From Myoxocephalus aenaeus (Eukaryota > Chordata > Actinopteri > Perciformes > Cottidae): DNA of 64,000 bases. The notes under the pieces are model-generated. The model was not told the origin of the DNA, did no database searches, and saw only the letters and a program-made list of their open reading frames with translations. Positions within the stretch are counted from its first letter, which is position 1. The number at the start of each line of letters is the position of its first letter. Shown piece by piece: positions 57,843 through 64,000 of the stretch. The stretch is taken from contig JBAMJR010000497.1 in the NCBI GenBank assembly GCA_038501785.1, positions 212,501-276,500 on the forward strand, in the 5' to 3' direction. The position numbers and the translations under genes are program-made.

Positions 57843-58076
57843 TGAGCGAGGCGGACAGTGTGGTGAAGGTGGCCGAATGGCAGCAGACCTACTACGCCTC
57901 AGACTCTGGCATCCAATCAGGAGCCACCACGGTCCTGGACGACGAGAGCAGCACCGAGTACAGCGGCCGGAAGAAGTGCGTTGGTAGTACTACCACCAGT
58001 ACTACCACTGCACCTGCTACTGGGACCACTGGGGGAGGAGGAGACGCAGCAGCCGGGGGCCTGGAGAGCCCCACAG
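57843..58076 (+). CDS. jup: Plakoglobin (junction plakoglobin / gamma-catenin) N-terminal exon
   Basis: Acceptor CTGCTGCAG (to 57842) and donor CACAG|GTGAGA enclose a 234-bp open exon. Its peptide contains VVKVAEWQQTYYASDSGIQS followed by GATT. EWQQTY next to DSGIxSGA is the plakoglobin version of the beta-catenin N-terminus; beta-catenin itself has a different lead-in. Serines 27 and 31 and threonine 35 (numbered from the first Met) occupy the positions of the CK1/GSK3 phosphodegron bound by beta-TrCP. After a GRKK segment comes an unusual low-complexity Ser/Thr then Gly/Ala stretch (residues about 54-75). Plakoglobin links desmosomal and classical cadherins to the cytoskeleton and can act in Wnt signalling. 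The armadillo repeats must lie in exons beyond 64,000. I cannot tell whether this is jupa or jupb. Confidence 0.87.
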
Positions 58077-58800
58077 GTGAGACTTCATATATGGGCCTCT
58101 AACTCAGAGGTCAAGAAGCATTGGGTTTCAGTCGTTCATGTTTCTGTCATTCCTTCTCGCTTCTCTCCCTTTGGTTTCATCATCATATTCTTCCTCTATT
58201 GTATTATTGCACATCTTTTGTTTTCATGGATGTTGTTTTTGCTATGATAAATAATAACTGTTGTGATAGCATAGTAGTCAACAATATAAGTGCATTTGCA
58301 GGTACATTCATTTGACTTTTATGTATTTATTCTCACAAGCACAAAATGGATTTTTTTAGGAAACTTACTTACATTTCTTATTTAAGCTGTGTATGAAATA
58401 TTGATCAGTATGTAACTTAACACCCTTATCTTATTGTGAGTAAATGCAGGTACAATGACTTGTTTTGCTCCTTCAGAAGAAGCAATTTTTCTGACATACA
58501 TCCGTTTTCAAAATAGCACCAACTTCCACGCTGTGAGATAATCTATCACAGCAAATATGATGAAACGTTATTATATCTTCATTTACTCTGTTACACTCTG
58601 CTTCTCACCGATCACCTGACACCCATGGGGAAAATAAAAGTCTCCTCCAGGAAATAATCACCGACAAACAAGTTGCCTGACAAACTTAACGCTCCAGATG
58701 TTAGTTGAGAAGCTGGCGGTTTCAAGCTCAGTCTGACACAGTGATGCGGGCACTTTCAAAGCAAATGCATATGCAAAATACAAATATATTATATATGGTG
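58077..58800 (+). other. jup intron, start
   Basis: Follows the donor GTGAGA. AT-rich, without a further exon. Confidence 0.6.
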
Positions 58801-58818
58801 TAAATTAAAAAATGTCAA

Positions 58819-60540
58819 CTATATGTAAACAGTAATATGTGGGCTGTAAAAGCTATGGGCCATTGTCCCATCAGGTGGTACTCTCCTTCCCCAGTAAGTT
58901 GCCGCCACCCTCTCCACCAGTGGTGGAAAGGTTAGATACTGTAAGGCTAGATATAAGCTATAAGCACAGACGGAGCCCTCTACTGGACCGTATGGGTAAC
59001 ACTTCATCCAGCCGAGAGCATTGCTTAAACACAGCCTGAGCCGTGATGCTACGTCGGTGAGCAAACATCCACTCCTGCTCCCCCGAGCCGGTGAAGAACG
59101 CTCAGAGAGCTGCAGCGATACCACCGGATGGGCCGCCGCCACAAACCCTGGCACCTGCGTGACGATCAACACCATCAAGGTTAAGGACGGCAGCTGTTCC
59201 AGACGGCCTGCAGCAGAGGCATCCATCTGGGATCCAACAGAGGGGCCCGCTGCCTGCATATGTCGGGCATGGCCCCCAGATACTCCACTTGTTGGTGTGG
59301 CAGGTTGAACATGAATCACAACTTGCTGAGTTGTAGTGGGCTGATGACGATGAGTGCTCAGAGATAAAGGAAGACCCTCATGTCTTACTCTCAAAGCAGC
59401 CAGGGTCCAGGGCGTAGCCGAACAAACGTCTGTGTACTCTGTGTAAGTTATCCTTTGGAAGGCGAGACACAAGAACATTGTGTGTTTTAAAGCCTCCTCA
59501 ATCTGAAAGTATGCACCTGTAAGTAGACAGTGGTGAACCGATCGCCCAGCTGAACCAGTTCTAACCGTTTGATGGTTAACGTTTAGAATGCTAAGATCCA
59601 ACGCAGGTCTGAAATCTCAAAATCTCTGAAATCTCAAAAAAGAGTGAGGATAAAAGGCACAGCCTGTTTCTGTAACAGTTCTGCTGAGGGGTAATCCATC
59701 TCCTGACGCCCTGGAATGAGGGAGGAATGCTGTCTCAGAGTCCTGTCCATCCATTCAATTAACACTCAGTTGCGTCACCACTTCTCTTAAAACTGTGTTG
59801 GAGGATGAGGGAAGAGCTTTGGGATGGCAGGTAAACAGCTACAATATACTGGCTCAGACCTCACAGCCGCCATACATTGCATAAATGGAAGGCCGGCTCA
59901 TGAGCAGACATCACTAACAGTGGCATGTGCCACGTGTGCAATGTCCACCCCACGGGGCGTGTTGCCCTCCCTGTGCTCAGCTCAATCCGGTCACCTGGGC
60001 TGGATGGAGGGCGATGCTTTGGGAAGTGGAGGCAGCCAGCGGCATGTGAGCCGATGCTCACCGTTACGCTTCGCTTCGATTCACACCCTTCAGGCCTAGC
60101 TGCAGCTAGCTGGGCTCTCAGTTGAACTATTTTGTAAAAATAGCTAAGGAGGTAGTGACTCTCTGTCCAGCTCTCTTAACATAGAAGAAGCCATCTTTGA
60201 GAAGGGGGATGCCGGGATAAGATGTCTCCCGGAGGAAGTCCATCAAACCTGCAAGCGCGGCTATCGTCTTTAGTGGCTTCTGCCAAGACGCTCGACACAC
60301 TAACAGATGTCTGGCGGGGTTTAAGAAGCATATCGGAGACAGCTCACTGCCCTGGGTGGCAGCGAGACGAGGGGCATTGGTAGCCCAACACACCCCACCG
60401 CAGTAATCATCACATGCGGGAAGTCGAGGCGACGTGATGGTGGTGACGAGCTTCTGTGGGAGGCTTAGGTACCGCCATCCCGACTCCATTGTCTCAGCAG
60501 GGATGACCGGAGGCAGCCATGAAGTGGTGGCTCCATCCAT
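58819..60540 (-). other. Block with long minus-strand open frames, unidentified
   Basis: Two minus-strand frames of 260 codons (58819-59601) and 137 codons (60127-60540) stand out from the surrounding AT-rich intron, as does the higher GC content. The peptides show no zinc finger, protease, polymerase or transmembrane motif that I recognise. The position inside a jup intron and the abrupt composition change favour a fragment of a repetitive element over a host gene. I give no function. Confidence 0.35.
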
Positions 60541-62875
60541 GGTAAAGGAAATACAGTGTAGAAATACTGCTCACTGACCACTGACACCAATACAGTTACC
60601 AACTGGAAATTTAACTATACATGTAAGGTGTTTAAAAATACATTACATCATCAGTATGCTTGGACACATTGCAATATTGGTACAGAGGATTTGTAATATT
60701 CAATAGAACAAATACAGATGTTGGGATCTGGCAGGAGCGTGTTGGGTTATTGGGCAAGTATGAAAATTACATGATTTACATAAATACAATTATTTCTATC
60801 AATAAGATCATTGACATATATTAATAATAGTGGGGCGCCAGTTCACTCAAAGTGTCAGTAGTAAAAGTACTTCCACATTCAGAGTGAACATTGAAGGCTT
60901 GAATTTGAGCACAGGCTCTAACATGCAGCTATTATCACAACATAATCACAGAAAATAGATTATCTCTGGTCGGTATTTATCGCCTTTCTTTTGAATGATA
61001 TGATGGCAACTTCACACCTGAAGAAGCGCGTGATTAATGTTTTAATTGTTATACATGCTGTTCAGCTCTATTGGTCACACTTTCCCATGAAGGTTAGACT
61101 CAAGATCGTATGATGCGATTCTCTTGAATTCTGCACTGACACACACATACACAGGTGAAATGAGATGAAAACAAGCTGAACAATGATTTCTTAAGGACTG
61201 AATTATTCATTGAACCAAATCTTCTTTAGGTTAATAATGTTGTTCCTGATAATAAGAGTAGACCTGTATACTTCAAGGGGAAGTTCATATATGTTCTACA
61301 TCAAAGTCTGTTTCTCGGTGTTGGACAGTACTCCTGCTTATGTGAAAAAATAATAGAATGCCTTTAGTTTCTGAAGAGAGAGCTGGGTGAAGTATGATTA
61401 ATGTCCTCAAGTGATGTCACTTGAGTCTGCATTGATTGGGTCTGAAGACTGAAGGAGTGGCATTAGAAAGAAGTGAGTTTACCTAACTCCTGAGGCCCAC
61501 CGCTCATCTCTGCTTAAGTCTTCATCAGTCGTTACTAGCATGCAGTTGCATCATGGGTAATGTAGGGACCAGGCTTTGAGGAAGACGAGTGAGTGGAATA
61601 ACAAAAGTAAAAATGTCTGGTTCTGCAGCATCAATTATAATACCCGTCTTTTAATCGGTCCTCCATGAGTGTGATTTTGTTCTGGATGTAATAATAATAA
61701 GCTATTCCGGTCAGTTCTATTGCTGCATGTCTCTACCACACTTGACAGCTTCGGGCTCTAACACTGCATTGCTTTATAAAGGAAAGGGACAACACATCCT
61801 AGTGCTGTCTTTCACTTCACATAAGCCAAACATAGTAGCAGCATGACCGTCTGCCAACTGTAGAGAGAGAGAGAGAATAATTAAAAGAAATACATTTAGA
61901 TAATCAGATTTATGCATGGAAATAAATTAAACTTGTTGGATGTAACAATATCTCTATATATAAAAGGGACACCTGCTAAAAGTAACTTTGTGTCAAATAT
62001 AGCAAAAGCATGGGGAGTAAACAGCAAAGATAGCCGAGGTAGGAAAGAACCAAAGGATGGGGAAAAGCGTGTGGAAGGTCAACATACACAGCGTTTGGTT
62101 TGATGAAAGCAATAACTCTGCTAAATCCACATAGAACATTACAGGATGCTTAAAATGCCCCATATTCATATTTTAGTGCACACTGCTACACTGCTACTGC
62201 TGATGTGCTATTCATAAGCACGTTTCACACCAGCATCCAAGAGGTCAGCGTTGTCCATCCCCACTCTCAGATGTGCATAGCTTGGTATTTTCTTTGTTGG
62301 ATTGACAAGACCAAATATCACTACATATTCAACACTAGTATTTAGCATCGTCCTGCTGCTCCAAAATACTTTGTAAAAAATGCACCATTCCCTCCTGTAA
62401 TATTTACTAAAACTTGCAGTGGCCATACTATTTAACTATTCAGCCTTCCGGAACCAAGCAGCTTGGGGATTTTGGTCTAAAACTGAAATTACACTTTTAA
62501 CATTTTTAGCCCTAGTAATCCAAGTACATTGCATCATCTGAACATGTCATGAGGGCTCGGGCTGACTTGTTGCAGCCCTAAAGTTAAGCCCATGTCGTCT
62601 GCACATATGAAGACACATATGAAGATAGTATTTCAGTTAGTATTGTGACAATATCAGAACCTTCAGACTCAAATATCAACACTATATATATTCTACACTC
62701 ACTTAACAACGACTTGGTACTTGGGGGATGTAGAGCCAAACACTATACCTCCACGCAACAGCTATGGCTTTATGTTTTCAGGTTGGCTGTCTGTCCCTCT
62801 GTCCATCCCATTCTCCTGATTCTTTTTCAAAGATCAAGGTCACTGGGACCTCACGAAACATTTGTAGGCAGGTGA
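60541..62875 (+). other. jup intron, gene-free
   Basis: AT-rich intronic sequence with a short GA run at 61863-61876. No exon encoding armadillo repeats is visible. Confidence 0.5.
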
Positions 62876-63112
62876 ATATGGCTGTAGCTCAGGGGGATGA
62901 GTGGTCGTCCCGCAACCACAAGGTAGCCGGTTCGATCCCCAGTCCCCCCATAGCTCACATGTCGAAGTGTCCCTGAGCAAGACACTGAACCCTTAACTGC
63001 TCCCCGGGCGCCTCACAGGGCTGCCCACTGCTCCCTATCCAGGGATGGGTCAAATGCAGAGAAGAATTTCCCCAAGGGGATTAATGAAGTGCATGTTTCA
63101 GTTTTTTCTTTT
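62876..63112 (+). mobile_element. tRNA-derived SINE of a second type, copy 7
   Basis: Head ATGGCTGTAGCTCAGGGGGA (box A) and GCCGGTTCGATCCCCAGTCC (box B) are well preserved. They are followed by CATGTCGAAGTGTCCCTGAG, CAAGACACTGAACCCTTAAC and, at the end, GGGATTAATGAAGTGCATG with a T-rich tail. The body differs from copies 1-6, so it is another SINE family sharing the head. Confidence 0.87.
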
Positions 63113-63235
63113 TTTTTACTCTTAAAAGAATAGAGCAGTATTAAATTAATTTGGAATGTTCAATTTATGTTAGATTTTCTGGTCTGTGGCAAATTCCACT
63201 GTGAACACAAAAATCTCACTTTAACATGTTCTTGG
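63113..63235 (+). other. jup intron spacer
   Basis: Short AT-rich stretch; nothing recognised. Confidence 0.4.
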
Positions 63236-63722
63236 CAGTGGGGCGCCGCGGTTTAAATAACACTCCACAATGAGAAGAAAAGAGGTTTTGAGTAGAATAT
63301 TCTAAAAAACAAAGCTTTATTTCAAGAAAACACAGTGCTCAACACTGTCCAATAACAACTATCAACAAACTGTAACTTTGGGCATGAGAGGTTCAGAGCA
63401 GAATGCTTTAAGAAACATTCAATGTGGTGGCCAGAGCAACTTCAGGGAATACATTGACGTAGCATTCAAACTGTGGGCCCTGCAGTAAGGTGGCACTGGT
63501 GAGGTGGTCTTTGAAAGCAAAGCGTTCCCTGGTGTGTCCAAGTATGGTGTCACAAACCTACAGATAAATATATAGAGAGAGACAGAGACAGTAAGATAAG
63601 TTGTGGGGAAATATCTACTACAAACAGGCTTCATACTACAGACAAAAATCTATGTTTTGTGTGTCTTGATGGCTCATCAACATAGACAAAAGGCCAGGAG
63701 CCACCTTGATGGCTGTAGCTAT

Positions 63723-63800
<78 letters not shown>

Positions 63801-64000
63801 CTAACTTGTTGGGGGTTGAATTGGTATTTTAGATAAAAATCTAACAATGTCCAACATGTGTTCTGCTGTGGGAAAGATAAAACATTAAACTCTAACAGGC
63901 ATCTGCTGATTTTGACACTCACCTCTGCAGCAATCCTTCAAACTCATCTTCCTTCATAGCCGGCGCTTCCTCGGCTGCTCAGAGCCACTGCTTTGCTCCA
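63236..64000 (-). mobile_element. hAT-type element (CAGTGG ends), inverted copy in jup intron, cut by window end
   Basis: Starts CAGTGGGGCGCCGCGG and then follows the minus-strand sequence of 55016-56454: AAAGCTTTATTTCAAGAAAA, AACTATCAACAAACTGTAAC, and the frame encoding KPVCSRYFPTTYLTVSVSLY at 63419-63634. About 45 bp near the terminus are deleted relative to the other copy. The CA array 63724-63797 sits where the other copy has GT at 55926-55970. The far end lies beyond the window. Confidence 0.88.
63724..63797. repeat. (CA)n microsatellite inside the hAT copy
   Basis: About 37 CA units; the orthologous array in the other copy has about 23 GT-type units, so it has expanded or contracted since the copies diverged. 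Confidence 0.97.

Noticed and set aside
62876..62955. Possible tRNA gene
   Set aside because: Box A and box B are present, but the region continues into a SINE body and does not fold with a proper acceptor stem end; it is a tRNA-derived SINE head.

Overview
The window reads as intergenic and intronic DNA of a ray-finned (probably percomorph) fish. The reasons are long (CA)n/(GT)n arrays every few kilobases, tRNA-derived SINEs with the classic fish tail, dense 8-bp-duplicating hAT elements, a Tc1 element, and two vertebrate-type exons. No bacterial, phage or organellar features are visible, and almost all open frames are chance frames in repeats.

The only host gene I can support is at the right side: two exons (57121-57175 and 57843-58076, plus strand) with clean splice signals that encode the N-terminus of a catenin, best matched by plakoglobin (jup). 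Its first visible exon carries the start codon. The next exon carries the DSGIxSGA phosphodegron. The rest of the gene lies beyond 64,000, so 58077-64000 is intron as far as I can see, and the 5' non-coding exon lies somewhere upstream of 57121.

Layout. 1-1087: minisatellite and unassigned DNA. 1096-4674: a hAT element with a second hAT inserted in it (2242-4424), which itself holds two further repeats. 4783-12391: SINEs, LINE tails, one further hAT (8522-9604) and AC/GT arrays. 12392-15612: an unusual transposon with about 180-bp inverted ends and the decayed remains of a spliced minus-strand gene (N-terminal Cys/His motif, C-terminal CXC-type cysteine cluster). 15640-19045: GT/GA array cluster, a small hAT and a SINE. 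19580-29116: palindromes, a 187-bp duplicated segment and a hAT at 23491-24711. 29641-31095: an inverted-repeat element with a 23-bp minisatellite. 31558-33172: a 20-bp minisatellite split by a BED-finger hAT. 34768-35220: MITE. 36757-39056: 5' piece of a LINE next to a Tc1 element that is an inverted duplication. 45002-46497: a second, inverted copy of the first hAT family, which supplies the empty site proving the nesting. 48946-49815: decayed hAT transposase related to GTF2IRD2-type sequences. 55016-56454 and 63236-64000: two inverted copies of another hAT that bracket the jup exons.

For the hAT insertions the target duplications can be read directly (for example 1088-1095/4675-4682, 2234-2241/4425-4432, 23483-23490/24712-24719, 55008-55015/56455-56462). 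The transposase genes seen are all truncated or frameshifted, so I see no element likely to be active on its own. The least familiar component is the 12392-15612 transposon. I do not see a new multi-gene system. All family names rest on recognition by eye without database search.
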